This document shows positions 20,418-27,540 of a stretch of DNA of 64,000 bases, one piece after another; within the stretch, counting starts at the first letter, position 1, and each line of letters begins with the position of its first letter. A model generated the notes under the pieces. It saw only the letters and a list, made by a program, of their open reading frames with translations, did not search any database and was not told the origin of the DNA. The stretch comes from a virus: the IMG/VR virus record IMGVR_UViG_3300040801_001224, positions 1 through 64,000 of that record. One strand, 5' to 3'. Made by a program: the position numbers and the translations under genes.

Positions 20418-20684
20418 ATGGCCCAGTTACTAAACACAGTCAACGTAATAGACTACAACACTCGTTATGAACGTGAGCTAACAATAGCAAGCGCACATAT
20501 TGAAATGAAACTACGTGATGAACTTGTAGGTAAGTTTGTAGAGTTTGTTGGCTTTGAGAATAGACCAGGTCCTACCAAATGGTTCCTGTTCCAAGAAGTA
20601 GCCCGCACAGTAGAGTTCACAAGTGCTGGTGGAATAGAAATCAACGGTCACACAGTATTAGACGGCAAGGTGGAAGTAGCATGA
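20418..20684 (+). CDS. Hypothetical protein (88 aa)
   Basis: MAQLLNTVNVIDYNTRYERE; helix ASAHIEMKLRDELVGKFVEF and C-terminal strands. Followed by a coupled membrane protein (ATGA). Confidence 0.67.
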   Translation: MAQLLNTVNVIDYNTRYERELTIASAHIEMKLRDELVGKFVEFVGFENRPGPTKWFLFQEVARTVEFTSAGGIEINGHTVLDGKVEVA

Positions 20685-20854
20685 ACTTAGTGACATTATT
20701 TTTTGTTGGCGTAATTGGCGTCCTTATACTCAAAGCAATCGCTACCTACTTTGGCTTTATTGGTCTTATGGTAGCACTGGTGGGCACAGCAGTAATATTT
20801 GGTGCTATTGTAGCATGGGATAAGATCAAGTACCCCAACTTCACACAGGAGTAG
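20681..20854 (+). CDS. Two-helix membrane protein (57 aa)
   Basis: MNLVTLFFVGVIGVLILKAI and FGFIGLMVALVGTAVIFGAI with a charged end. ATG 20681 lies in an ATGA overlap. Function unknown. Confidence 0.65.
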   Translation: MNLVTLFFVGVIGVLILKAIATYFGFIGLMVALVGTAVIFGAIVAWDKIKYPNFTQE

Positions 20855-20857
20855 TCC

Positions 20858-21220
20858 ATGAACGTATATGTAGTCGTAGCTGGTTTCCATTATGAAGGTG
20901 AGCAAGCACTTTTAGTGCTTGCTCACTTTGAGCAAGCACTCGCCTCATTCACAGACTCCAAGCAAGCAGAACAGTTCCGTGATTATCTAGAGATGTCACA
21001 GAAGCTGGGTCAAGCAGTTGCTGGTACTGATGGCTATGATTACTTCTGGGTTAACACTGTTCCAGTCAGCAACACCTGGGAAGATGCCGTTAATCGTTTA
21101 GAGCAGGAACGGGAAGACTATAACCAGATGCTTGAGGATGAACGTCAGGAACGTTTCCAGGAACTACAGGATCAACAACCCACACAACCAACTCTGGCAG
21201 ACGTATTCCCCACACAATAG
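20858..21220 (+). CDS. Hypothetical acidic coiled-coil protein (120 aa)
   Basis: MNVYVVVAGFHYEGEQALLV start; C-terminal acidic/Gln-rich coiled coil (RLEQEREDYNQMLEDERQER) ending at Gln/Pro repeats. Its coding region contains a perfect 13-bp hairpin (20898-20926) followed by a third copy of one arm. Function unknown. Confidence 0.67.
   Translation: MNVYVVVAGFHYEGEQALLVLAHFEQALASFTDSKQAEQFRDYLEMSQKLGQAVAGTDGYDYFWVNTVPVSNTWEDAVNRLEQEREDYNQMLEDERQERFQELQDQQPTQPTLADVFPTQ
20898..20940. repeat. 13-bp perfect hairpin plus third repeat inside a gene
   Basis: GTGAGCAAGCACT (20898-20910), loop TTT, AGTGCTTGCTCAC (20914-20926), then TTTGAGCAAGCACT (20927-20940), which repeats the left arm. It encodes an alternating Gln-Ala/Leu-Ala segment (EQALLVLAHFEQALA). 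Confidence 0.75.
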
Positions 21221-21230
21221 GATAGACATT

Positions 21231-21563
21231 ATGAATTACGAACAAGCACTAAAAGATATCAAGCGTAAGCGCAAAGAGCTGGCTAAAGCAGAAGCCGCCT
21301 TCAGAAAGATTGAAGCGGAGCATATGTTTACAGTTGGCAAGACCAACAACAAAGGTCTGAACACCAGGGTAAAGGTACTCAAGAACAATGAGAAGTTTAT
21401 CTTCACCAACACTAACACCGGTCACACTGTGACTACATTAAGGTATCCTAACAGTTACGGTGAGCGTAAGGTATACGAGATCGTGAACGGTAAACAACAA
21501 CTGGTTATGGGTGGTACTCGGGTATCCATCAACCAAATAAAAGAATACACCATGTCTAAATAA
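21231..21563 (+). CDS. Hypothetical basic protein (110 aa)
   Basis: MNYEQALKDIKRKRKELAKA; basic coiled-coil N-terminus, then strand-rich C-terminal half with a TGHTVTTLRYPNS stretch. ATG 21231 is preferred over an upstream in-frame start lying within the previous gene. Likely nucleic-acid or protein binding. Confidence 0.67.
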   Translation: MNYEQALKDIKRKRKELAKAEAAFRKIEAEHMFTVGKTNNKGLNTRVKVLKNNEKFIFTNTNTGHTVTTLRYPNSYGERKVYEIVNGKQQLVMGGTRVSINQIKEYTMSK

Positions 21564-21567
21564 GTGG

Positions 21568-21596
21568 TTGACAACCACATTCCTTTCCTGTATAAT
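21568..21596 (+). promoter_or_regulatory. Early promoter with tight dyad
   Basis: TTGACA (21568-21573), 17 bp, TATAAT (21591-21596). GTGGTT-gac-AACCAC crosses the -35 box. Leader AAACAGTTAAGGA. Confidence 0.87.
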
Positions 21597-21631
21597 CACG
21601 GTATAAGTTAAACAGTTAAGGAATAAACATT

Positions 21632-22375
21632 ATGAACCTAGAACAATACGCCCGTCAAGTATTCAACAAGTGTGTACAGGATTTCCAGGAAGCACGTTCA
21701 ATGCCAGTTGCTCTTATTCCAATGGAGTTCAGCAACCGTTTAAATAGTACTGGCGGCTATTTCCGTTATGATCGTTTCGGTCCAATCAAGATTGTTATTA
21801 ACAAGCGCATGATGGAAGCCAACGGTAAAGAGTTTGTTGATCAAGTAGTCCCTCATGAAGTTGCTCACTGGTTTACACATCTGGTACATGGTTCCAACCA
21901 CCAAGCACATGGTCGGGAATGGAAAGCAATGATGCGTTTACTTGGTCAGGAACCAAAAAGAACTCACAGCTTTAAACGTGCTGAACCAAAGAAAGGTTTC
22001 ACTTACGTTGTTAATGGCAACGAAATTCAAGTTGGTCCAATTAGACACAAGAAGATCCAAAACGGTACTGGCTCATACAGAGTTAGAGGTGGCGGTGCTA
22101 TTAAAGCAAGTGACTGGGAAGGCTACAAAGCTGAGAGAACAACAGAACTTCCAAATGGTTTTGTAAGCATCCGCCCACCAGTAACTAAAAAGAAGTCAGT
22201 ACGTAAGGGCAAGACTAAAGCGAACACAGTGAGAGCTCTTATTAACGATTACAAAGCGGCTGGCTTTACATCAGAAAGAGCACGTAAGAATAAGACAGTA
22301 GTAGAAGAAGTTATGGCAGTAGCCAATTTATCAGAGACTATGGCCAAACGTTACTTAAAGAACTTGTGGAGTTAA
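21632..22375 (+). CDS. SprT-like zinc metalloprotease
   Basis: 247 residues. HEVAHW at about 75-80 with HGREW near 93-97 matches the SprT family (HExxH plus a third His), preceded by a strand IKIVINKRMM. Eukaryotic and bacterial SprT/Spartan-like proteins cut DNA-crosslinked proteins. The basic C-terminal half (about 110-247, KKKSVRKGKTKA and a helical domain) fits DNA binding. Heads an operon with two tandem small paralogues. A phage role in removing DNA-bound host proteins is inference. Confidence 0.84.
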   Translation: MNLEQYARQVFNKCVQDFQEARSMPVALIPMEFSNRLNSTGGYFRYDRFGPIKIVINKRMMEANGKEFVDQVVPHEVAHWFTHLVHGSNHQAHGREWKAMMRLLGQEPKRTHSFKRAEPKKGFTYVVNGNEIQVGPIRHKKIQNGTGSYRVRGGGAIKASDWEGYKAERTTELPNGFVSIRPPVTKKKSVRKGKTKANTVRALINDYKAAGFTSERARKNKTVVEEVMAVANLSETMAKRYLKNLWS

Positions 22376-22377
22376 TC

Positions 22378-22548
22378 ATGTTAGTATCAGAACTTATTGA
22401 ACATTTAGAAAAACTAAAGGAACAAGCAGGAGATGTTCCTGTAGAAGTTAACGACGAGGTGGGTACACTAACAGAGTTTACTGAACAATCAGTGTACACG
22501 TACAACTATAATGGTGGAAGCCATACCCGTATCATATTTGATGTATAG
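22378..22548 (+). CDS. Small protein, tandem paralogue 1 (56 aa)
   Basis: MLVSELIEHLEKLKEQAGDV; strands after the helix and a C-terminal HTRIIFDV. ATG 22378 follows the SprT stop directly. Related to the next gene (MLVKELIEILEGL). Similar to small phage proteins whose N-terminus reads LxELIExLxKL. Confidence 0.68.
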   Translation: MLVSELIEHLEKLKEQAGDVPVEVNDEVGTLTEFTEQSVYTYNYNGGSHTRIIFDV

Positions 22549-22557
22549 GATGTTATT

Positions 22558-22737
22558 ATGTTAGTTAAAGAACTTATAGAAATATTAGAAGGCCTCAATC
22601 CCAACCAGGAGTTAGAGATTAGAGCTGGCAAGTATCTAAAAGAGCTGAACATGTTACACACAGAACAGTATGAGTTCCGGGATGTATATGTTAGAGATGA
22701 TAAACGAGCCGTCATAGTATTTGAGGAGGCCCGATAA
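22558..22737 (+). CDS. Small protein, tandem paralogue 2 (59 aa)
   Basis: MLVKELIEILEGLNPNQELE with end YVRDDKRAVIVFEEAR. Same helix and strand plan as the preceding paralogue. The stop overlaps a late-promoter element. Confidence 0.66.
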   Translation: MLVKELIEILEGLNPNQELEIRAGKYLKELNMLHTEQYEFRDVYVRDDKRAVIVFEEAR

Positions 22738-22740
22738 ATA
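22733..22740 (+). promoter_or_regulatory. Late-type promoter, predicted leaderless
   Basis: GATAAATA followed after 5 bp by ATG 22746. It overlaps the preceding stop codon. Confidence 0.55.
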
Positions 22741-22745
22741 TATGT

Positions 22746-22955
22746 ATGTATATAGTGAGTAAGGATAAAGAGTATATAGAGAGGCTTGGGCTAGAGTACC
22801 AAGTCCTCTTTGATTATGCCATAGCCAGAGTTTCCGGCAGTGACGCAGTACACTATAACATGCAATTCCCAACACTGTTTCTCAGTGTACAAAAAGAAGC
22901 CAGATCGGCAGCCGTAGAATATAACAAATATTTAAGAAAAATTGGAAAAAACTGA
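22746..22955 (+). CDS. Small protein (69 aa), possible distant family A member
   Basis: MYIVSKDKEYIERLGLEYQV echoes the strand-helix-EY pattern of family A, but the C-terminal signature is replaced by LSVQKEARSAAVEYNKY. Predicted leaderless behind a late-type promoter. Function unknown. Confidence 0.64.
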   Translation: MYIVSKDKEYIERLGLEYQVLFDYAIARVSGSDAVHYNMQFPTLFLSVQKEARSAAVEYNKYLRKIGKN

Positions 22956-23053
22956 CCCAAGGGGACTGTGTGCCGAAAAGGGGTATCGGGCGGAAAGGGA
23001 GCTACAAAACGACGCGAAATTTTTACCTACATCGAAGAGTCTTCAAACTCCCC

Positions 23054-23061
23054 GGTAAATA
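23054..23061 (+). promoter_or_regulatory. Late-type promoter, predicted leaderless
   Basis: GGTAAATA followed after 5 bp by ATG 23067, matching 28493, 28874 and 29111. Confidence 0.55.
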
Positions 23062-23066
23062 TGCGT

Positions 23067-23234
23067 ATGTCCACTATACTATTCATTTTTCTATTCACCT
23101 GTATAATATACTCCACTATACTCTTCTCTATGGAACCGGACACCATACAACCAAAGTCTCTATATTCTCTTTCATTATTACTGGGCTTAACACTTGTCTT
23201 ATCTGTAAAAATAATATTTGGAATTCTTCTCTAA
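23067..23234 (+). CDS. Two-helix membrane protein (55 aa)
   Basis: MSTILFIFLFTCIIYSTILF and LYSLSLLLGLTLVLSVKIIF. The start is chosen because the late-type promoter places its mRNA start there. The interval 22956-23053 carries no supported gene, though two competing frames stay open. Confidence 0.55.
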   Translation: MSTILFIFLFTCIIYSTILFSMEPDTIQPKSLYSLSLLLGLTLVLSVKIIFGILL

Positions 23235-23279
23235 TAACAGTATACAGAAAAAAATTTTTTCAAATTTTCTAAGAGCATC

Positions 23280-23381
23280 GAAGGAACAAATAGTGTAATA
23301 GAGTGGTCTTCGGAGAAACCACGAATATTAGGGTGAGCTTTGCGACCCCTGCCAGATGTTAGGGCGACAGCCCTACCCTTC
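23280..23381 (+). ncRNA. Candidate structured RNA between membrane-protein genes
   Basis: Closing stem GAAGG (23280-23284)/CCTTC (23377-23381) encloses GTGGT/ACCAC (23303-23322) with a CTTCGG-like loop, a GGGT/ACCC element (23331-23348) and TAGGGC-gaca-GCCCTA (23360-23375). It is much richer in GC than its surroundings and has no start codon with a ribosome-binding site. Strand is assumed from neighbours; the family is unknown. Confidence 0.45.
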
Positions 23382-23388
23382 CGGAACC

Positions 23389-23417
23389 TTGACATCACCA
23401 CTTTTCTGTGTTATAAT
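23389..23417 (+). promoter_or_regulatory. Sigma70-type promoter
   Basis: TTGACA (23389-23394), 17 bp with ACCACTTTTC, TATAAT (23412-23417). The transcript would start near 23424, giving a short leader without a Shine-Dalgarno before GTG 23441. Confidence 0.8.
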
Positions 23418-23440
23418 ATGGACATTGTAAATTATATCGT

Positions 23441-23752
23441 GTGGTAACTGTGACTGTATTCTTAATATTAATGTGCCTAAACTATTTAGTGGCGGACGTA
23501 TATGTGAAAGCATTGAACTTTATTCGGGACTCTGGTGATGATCCCTCGATGCTCTTATTAGTTATTGCGTTAACACTATTATTAAATGTTTTTATGAGTA
23601 TGGCTATATACGCTATACTTAATGAAGCATTGGAACAAGGGTATATGGGCGTTATTTATATGATGCTCAGTATCCTAGCTGTGGGCATATTTATTAAACG
23701 TATTGAAACCCTCTGGGGTCAGCAAGAACTATATAACCGATTGGAGAACTAA
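23441..23752 (+). CDS. Family B membrane protein 1 (103 aa), GTG start
   Basis: Three helices (VFLILMCLNYLVADVYV; LLLVIALTLLLNVFMSMAIY; GVIYMMLSILAVGIFI) and a cytoplasmic end ETLWGQQELYNRLEN. Family B members (defined here from sequence) share a short C-terminal motif like KLES. GTG 23441 is the first start after the predicted transcription start. Heads the membrane-protein array. Confidence 0.66.
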   Translation: MVTVTVFLILMCLNYLVADVYVKALNFIRDSGDDPSMLLLVIALTLLLNVFMSMAIYAILNEALEQGYMGVIYMMLSILAVGIFIKRIETLWGQQELYNRLEN

Positions 23753-23754
23753 TC

Positions 23755-24087
23755 ATGTTAATGGATTTTTTAAGCAACTATATGAATTCGCTAACTGCGT
23801 TCATACTGGTTGCTATCTGTTGTTATGTTTTTCTTCAAGTGATCTTTATCAGGAATTGGCATCGTCTACGTAAAGTATTTAAGGGCGATGATATGTATAT
23901 ACAGTATATAGCTGTTTCGATTCCCCTGGCCTTTCTGGCTTGTCTTATGGCGTTTATAGTAATTAACTTTGCGATTAATGCGTTAACTGGAGCGTTACTG
24001 GTAATGATATTAATGATTGGTTGGGGTATGTCACGGATAGCTGAATACGAACGTAACGAACGTCTAAAGGATAAATTGGAATCATGA
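23755..24087 (+). CDS. Family B membrane protein 2 (110 aa)
   Basis: Helices FILVAICCYVFLQVIFI, IAVSIPLAFLACLMAFIVIN and GALLVMILMIGWGMS, then the tail NERLKDKLES. Starts 2 bp after the preceding stop. ATGA overlaps a short downstream frame. Confidence 0.68.
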   Translation: MLMDFLSNYMNSLTAFILVAICCYVFLQVIFIRNWHRLRKVFKGDDMYIQYIAVSIPLAFLACLMAFIVINFAINALTGALLVMILMIGWGMSRIAEYERNERLKDKLES

Positions 24088-24292
24088 TTGCTTTTGGATT
24101 AGGTTATACTGGGTATTGGTATGGGTCTTAAAGATCCTACTGAACGCTGGATGTTCTTATTGTCCGGTTGTTTGTTTGTGGTCGCTGGAGTGGTGTTGTG
24201 AGAAAAGGCCTACATCTGGGGCTCTTCAGCCTCCGGGTTTGGTTTCAATCGGCGCTGAAGTCAGGGTCAGAAAGTGGTCCGGGGTATTGGTG
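24084..24292 (+). pseudogene. Probable remnant of a family B gene, with a 26-codon ORF
   Basis: ATG 24084 is coupled to the upstream stop but ends after 15 codons. A second frame at 24121-24201 encodes MGLKDPTERWMFLLSGCLFV with one membrane helix. 24202-24292 is non-coding, with CTTCAGC/GCTGAAG arms. Best read as a decayed array member, though the 26-residue peptide could be real. Confidence 0.4.
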
Positions 24293-24628
24293 ATGGATTT
24301 ATTGTTTGGATGGTTAATGGCAGTTAGCGTGGCGTATTTACATGTTGATCTGGTGGTGGCTCGTTGGTGGGAACGTTCTTCTCAGTATTGGCACAGTACT
24401 GGCGAACCAAAGTTTACTATGTCGGAAAAAGCTGGTTTCTGTTTTACCCTGCTGGTTGCGTTCTGTATTGTGTTCTTTATTTCAGCGGCAATGGCGCACC
24501 TAGCGTTAGACAGAGGCTTATTTGGTCTGGGAGCTCTAGCCATAATCGTATTGTCACTAGTGTTGTTACGTCAACGAATCATTAACGTTAGTGGTGAACT
24601 TGAATTTAAAAAGAAGTTGGAGAGTTAA
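24293..24628 (+). CDS. Family B membrane protein 3 (111 aa)
   Basis: MDLLFGWLMAVSVAYLHVDL, helices GFCFTLLVAFCIVFFISAAM and LFGLGALAIIVLSLVLL, tail ELEFKKKLES. ATG 24293 is preferred; the longer in-frame start at 24116 would read through the decayed stretch. Confidence 0.66.
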   Translation: MDLLFGWLMAVSVAYLHVDLVVARWWERSSQYWHSTGEPKFTMSEKAGFCFTLLVAFCIVFFISAAMAHLALDRGLFGLGALAIIVLSLVLLRQRIINVSGELEFKKKLES

Positions 24629-24982
24629 ATGGAAGATCTAATATTCAAATACGTTATAGTGGGAATCTATCTAACCTATGTTTTCCTCATTGCTTTTTTC
24701 TGGGAACGCATACGTAACGACAAAGACCTAACTATCGGCAATATATTGGATAGTGGTAAGACTTCGGATATACTGGGGATGGCCATGTTAACATTATTCG
24801 TGGTCTTACCTATTACCACTTTAATGACTGCAATTTTCGTTATGTTAGTATTTATAATAACCATTGAGCTGATTCAGATGCCATCGTGGCTGTGGGTGCC
24901 AGTTATATTGACACTAATCGCAGTGGGCCGCATTGTTTTGTTTGAACGAGTACAAAAATTTAGAAACAAATTGGAGAGTTAA
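24629..24982 (+). CDS. Family B membrane protein 4 (117 aa)
   Basis: Helices YVIVGIYLTYVFLIAFFW, ILGMAMLTLFVVLPITTLMT and PSWLWVPVILTLIAVGRIV, tail VQKFRNKLES. Starts immediately after the preceding TAA. Confidence 0.69.
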   Translation: MEDLIFKYVIVGIYLTYVFLIAFFWERIRNDKDLTIGNILDSGKTSDILGMAMLTLFVVLPITTLMTAIFVMLVFIITIELIQMPSWLWVPVILTLIAVGRIVLFERVQKFRNKLES

Positions 24983-25186
24983 ATGACTAGATTTGAAGCA
25001 TATTATATTGGGGCTTGTGTGCCAGTATTCATCGTATTCCTACTATCGATCCTATCGGGTATCCCAGGTTGGAATATATGGATGACATTTGGTGTATGGG
25101 TTATAATGTTAGCATCAGTTGGTTACTGGGTTAAGGCAAAGGACGAAGCTGGTGAGCCAATTATAACGGAGAAAGACGATGATTAA
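24983..25186 (+). CDS. Two-helix membrane protein (67 aa)
   Basis: MTRFEAYYIGACVPVFIVFL and WMTFGVWVIMLASVGYW, then an acidic tail PIITEKDDD. Lacks the KLES tail, so it may be a separate component of the same membrane set. Confidence 0.67.
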   Translation: MTRFEAYYIGACVPVFIVFLLSILSGIPGWNIWMTFGVWVIMLASVGYWVKAKDEAGEPIITEKDDD

Positions 25187-25550
25187 GCAAGTCATAATGT
25201 ATTTTGTTATTAATAGTGTGTTCCTATACTGTACTGTTATGGGGTTAGCTTACGATGTTGAAGGTGCGCTAAACATAAGTCTGTTTATTGCGTGGGCTAT
25301 TTCCCTCCTATCACTTGTGTTTTTGAGTGAAGAGTTTCAGAAGAAAGTATTCGAGGAACAGCCAAAGTCAGCTGTGCCAGCATGGTTCGATACGTGCTTT
25401 GATTTGGTTATTATCGGCATGTTTGTGTGGTATGGTGCCATTTTCACAGCAATCGCATACAGCATTCATTTAATACTTGTGATTGGGTACCGTAAAAATC
25501 GTGAAGACTATTTCTTAAAGAAATTAAAAGGCGAAGAGGTTGAAGTGTAA
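25179..25550 (+). CDS. Family B-like membrane protein 5 (123 aa)
   Basis: Helices VIMYFVINSVFLYCTVMGLA, NISLFIAWAISLLSLVFL and DLVIIGMFVWYGAIFTAIAY, tail NREDYFLKKLKGEEVEV. Overlaps the preceding gene by 8 bp, and TAATG with the next. Confidence 0.67.
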   Translation: MIKQVIMYFVINSVFLYCTVMGLAYDVEGALNISLFIAWAISLLSLVFLSEEFQKKVFEEQPKSAVPAWFDTCFDLVIIGMFVWYGAIFTAIAYSIHLILVIGYRKNREDYFLKKLKGEEVEV

Positions 25551-25864
25551 TGTATTACTTGATGTTACTTATGCTATTGTGGGTGTTTCTCATGTTTGCG
25601 TGGGCACATTCCGTTTACCCACGTTTAATCGAATGGGATTCAGATGCTGACCAACTCGGCGGCTTCTGGCCAACCGTGCTCGTATCTCTCGTGAATTGTA
25701 TAATAGCAATGGTCTTATTCCTTGTTGTCTCTAAGTGGATATGGAGTATAAATTCCATGGTGCTAGTGGGTACAGTAGTTTTCTTGTTTGGATTTGGTAT
25801 GACACTCAGGATAACCGGACATCATAAACAGCTAAATAGAACTATGGAGACTTTAAAGTCATGA
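25550..25864 (+). CDS. Family B-like membrane protein 6 (104 aa)
   Basis: Helices MLLMLLWVFLMFAWAHSVYP, VLVSLVNCIIAMVLFLVVSK and MVLVGTVVFLFGFGMTL, tail NRTMETLKS. ATGA overlap with the next microprotein. Confidence 0.67.
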   Translation: MYYLMLLMLLWVFLMFAWAHSVYPRLIEWDSDADQLGGFWPTVLVSLVNCIIAMVLFLVVSKWIWSINSMVLVGTVVFLFGFGMTLRITGHHKQLNRTMETLKS

Positions 25865-25953
25865 AACTTAAAGATGTTATTACTGGAATCGTAATGCTCA
25901 TAGCGTTGGGTGTTGCCCTATACTATATGGCATGGGAGTCGGGTTTAATCTAA
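25861..25953 (+). CDS. Membrane microprotein (30 aa)
   Basis: MKLKDVITGIVMLIALGVAL then YYMAWESGLI. One helix with a basic N-terminus. Coupled both ways (ATGA upstream, TAATG downstream). Confidence 0.6.
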   Translation: MKLKDVITGIVMLIALGVALYYMAWESGLI

Positions 25954-26147
25954 TGCCTTACGTACCAGAGCTTGACGAATACCTACATGTTATCGAATCG
26001 CCCAAACGTTCTGATAAACTAAAGGCGAGAGAACTTGTTGCGGCTGGTAAGGCACTTGGATACAGCGTTCATCATACCGGTGATGGACATCTAGACATAT
26101 GGTTCGACAGTGAAGAAGATGCCCTGAGGTATATGCTTGTATGGTAG
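25953..26147 (+). CDS. Family A small protein (64 aa)
   Basis: MPYVPELDEYLHVIESPKRS, helix KLKARELVAAGKALGYSV, strand DGHLDIWF, tail DSEEDALRYMLVW. The tail and strand layout match family A, 21 kb away from the array. It overlaps the next gene by 7 bp. Confidence 0.7.
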   Translation: MPYVPELDEYLHVIESPKRSDKLKARELVAAGKALGYSVHHTGDGHLDIWFDSEEDALRYMLVW

Positions 26148-26536
26148 ATGAAAATGTAACACTAATACACAGTGACGATTATTGTGTGATAATGCAGAGT
26201 AATGATCCACGTGAACAGTACTTGGGTAATCCCGTACAGCTCATGGAGCAGGTATGGTGCAATCAACCCAATGACTGTAATGAGTATCGCACAAACCTGC
26301 GTTCAGAACATTATGGCAAGCGTGTGTTCTATGTGTATTGTATGTCCGATCAGATCGTGGAATTTAAAGTTGTTGACTTAGCCGTAAAAGACAGAGCGTA
26401 TGATCCAAATGACATAAGATGTAGCCACCCGTTATTGGTTGATGGCGGTATTGTGATGACGCCACTAAAGAACAAACATGAGATTTTGGAATATGTTTTA
26501 TTTGATGAACTAGTTGGAAAAAGAGATGAAGAGTGA
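26141..26536 (+). CDS. Hypothetical protein (131 aa)
   Basis: MVDENVTLIHSDDYCVIMQS; soluble, five Cys, strand-rich (GKRVFYVYCMSDQIVEFKVV), ending KHEILEYVLFDELVG, which loosely recalls the family A tail. Function unknown. Confidence 0.66.
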   Translation: MVDENVTLIHSDDYCVIMQSNDPREQYLGNPVQLMEQVWCNQPNDCNEYRTNLRSEHYGKRVFYVYCMSDQIVEFKVVDLAVKDRAYDPNDIRCSHPLLVDGGIVMTPLKNKHEILEYVLFDELVGKRDEE

Positions 26537-26654
26537 AGAAATTATTTACAGGTTATTGATTGGCGGTATGCTAATACTGTTGATGCTGAGTATCGATCCA
26601 GTGATGTCACTGCTCAGTGGCATCGGCTTATACATTATGGGAACGCTGAGTTGA
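26526..26654 (+). CDS. Membrane microprotein (42 aa)
   Basis: MKSEEIIYRLLIGGMLILLM then LSIDPVMSLLSGIGLYIM, two hydrophobic stretches. Overlaps the gene before by 11 bp and couples to the next as TTGA. Confidence 0.58.
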   Translation: MKSEEIIYRLLIGGMLILLMLSIDPVMSLLSGIGLYIMGTLS

Positions 26655-27055
26655 TAGCAATTATTAATCCAGAATACACTGGTAGATTTTCAGGCAGAGT
26701 AATCGGCTATGTTTGTCGTGTGAGTGAACGAGCTCACTGGCCTGAGGAAGAACAGTGGGATGGACAAGGTGCTCCATACGCAGGTATGATCTACATAAAG
26801 TTCGGAGTCAAGGGTGAGGAAATCATGGAGGATCGTCTAGTGAATGGTGACGACTCTATGTATACTGGACACGCCACTGACAGCGATGTGGGCGGCCTAA
26901 TACGTGAGTTTGTGGAAGATTATCTGGATCGGGATAGGCGATTACTCAGTTTTCGTCAGGTTCCCGGCTGTAGAATCAAAGGCCAACTATATTATAGAAC
27001 TAGCGTAGAAGCAGACAAATACCGGGGAATCCCCTGCCTAATGTATGGACGATAA
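26651..27055 (+). CDS. Hypothetical protein (134 aa), TTG start
   Basis: TTG start in a TTGA overlap. MIAIINPEYTGRFSGRVIGY; strand-rich N-terminus, helix GLIREFVEDYLDRDRRL. Soluble, function unknown. Confidence 0.64.
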   Translation: MIAIINPEYTGRFSGRVIGYVCRVSERAHWPEEEQWDGQGAPYAGMIYIKFGVKGEEIMEDRLVNGDDSMYTGHATDSDVGGLIREFVEDYLDRDRRLLSFRQVPGCRIKGQLYYRTSVEADKYRGIPCLMYGR

Positions 27056-27058
27056 ATA
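27051..27058 (+). promoter_or_regulatory. Late-type promoter
   Basis: GATAAATA overlapping the upstream stop, followed by AATACTAGAGGTA and ATG 27078, so this copy has a short leader with a ribosome-binding site. Confidence 0.55.
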
Positions 27059-27077
27059 ATACTAGAGGTACACACAT

Positions 27078-27131
27078 ATGAAAATAAAATTCCACCCAAT
27101 TTACATAGGCCCAATCCCACCTGGAAAATAA
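27078..27131 (+). CDS. 17-residue peptide
   Basis: MKIKFHPIYIGPIPPGK behind AGAGGT at a good distance, ending one base before the next ATG. Likely a leader peptide or a coupling device for the following gene. Confidence 0.4.
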   Translation: MKIKFHPIYIGPIPPGK

Positions 27132-27132
27132 C

Positions 27133-27540
27133 ATGGACAAGAAAGATCGCACTATTGAAGAGATTAAGGGTCATTACGACAATGGCCAGTTAGCTGAACA
27201 CTACTTTGCTGACATACAGCACGACCAATATTTTGGAAAGTTTAGGCGTTGGTATAAAGACGGCACACCACAATGTGACTGTGAGTTTAACGATGACAAT
27301 CGACTAGTAGGGATTGCCAGGTGGTGGTGGCCCAACGGACAATTACAGATGATCAGTGAGAGTGTTGGTGGCGGTGATTGTGGCTTCTTTGCGGAATTCG
27401 AACAAGACGGCACACTTGTAGAAGCAGATTATACTACTGAATCGGAAACATATGACATTCAAAAAGAAGTGGAAGCTGTTGGGTCTGATGGAATTACTGA
27501 CGAATTTATAATGATGTTGAGGTTAAAGTATTACGAATGA
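27133..27540 (+). CDS. MORN_2-like protein with family A tail (135 aa)
   Basis: Two MORN_2-type units (GHYDNGQLAEHYF and RWYKDGTPQCDCEF / RWWWPNGQLQM) in the first 80 residues, then an acidic stretch and the tail TDEFIMMLRLKYYE, which matches the family A signature (compare DEEAMLLRMKYL). It looks like a fusion of a different domain to the family A C-terminus. ATGA overlap with the next family A member. Confidence 0.72.
   Translation: MDKKDRTIEEIKGHYDNGQLAEHYFADIQHDQYFGKFRRWYKDGTPQCDCEFNDDNRLVGIARWWWPNGQLQMISESVGGGDCGFFAEFEQDGTLVEADYTTESETYDIQKEVEAVGSDGITDEFIMMLRLKYYE

Noticed and set aside
22970-23272. A 100-codon ORF starting at GTG 22970
   Set aside because: Basic and low in any domain character, overlaps the membrane-protein ORF at 23067, which has a late-type promoter at the right distance. 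Both frames cannot easily be functional.
23418-23447. A 9-codon ORF at ATG 23418
   Set aside because: Lies upstream of the predicted transcription start of the 23389 promoter, so it would not be on the mRNA.
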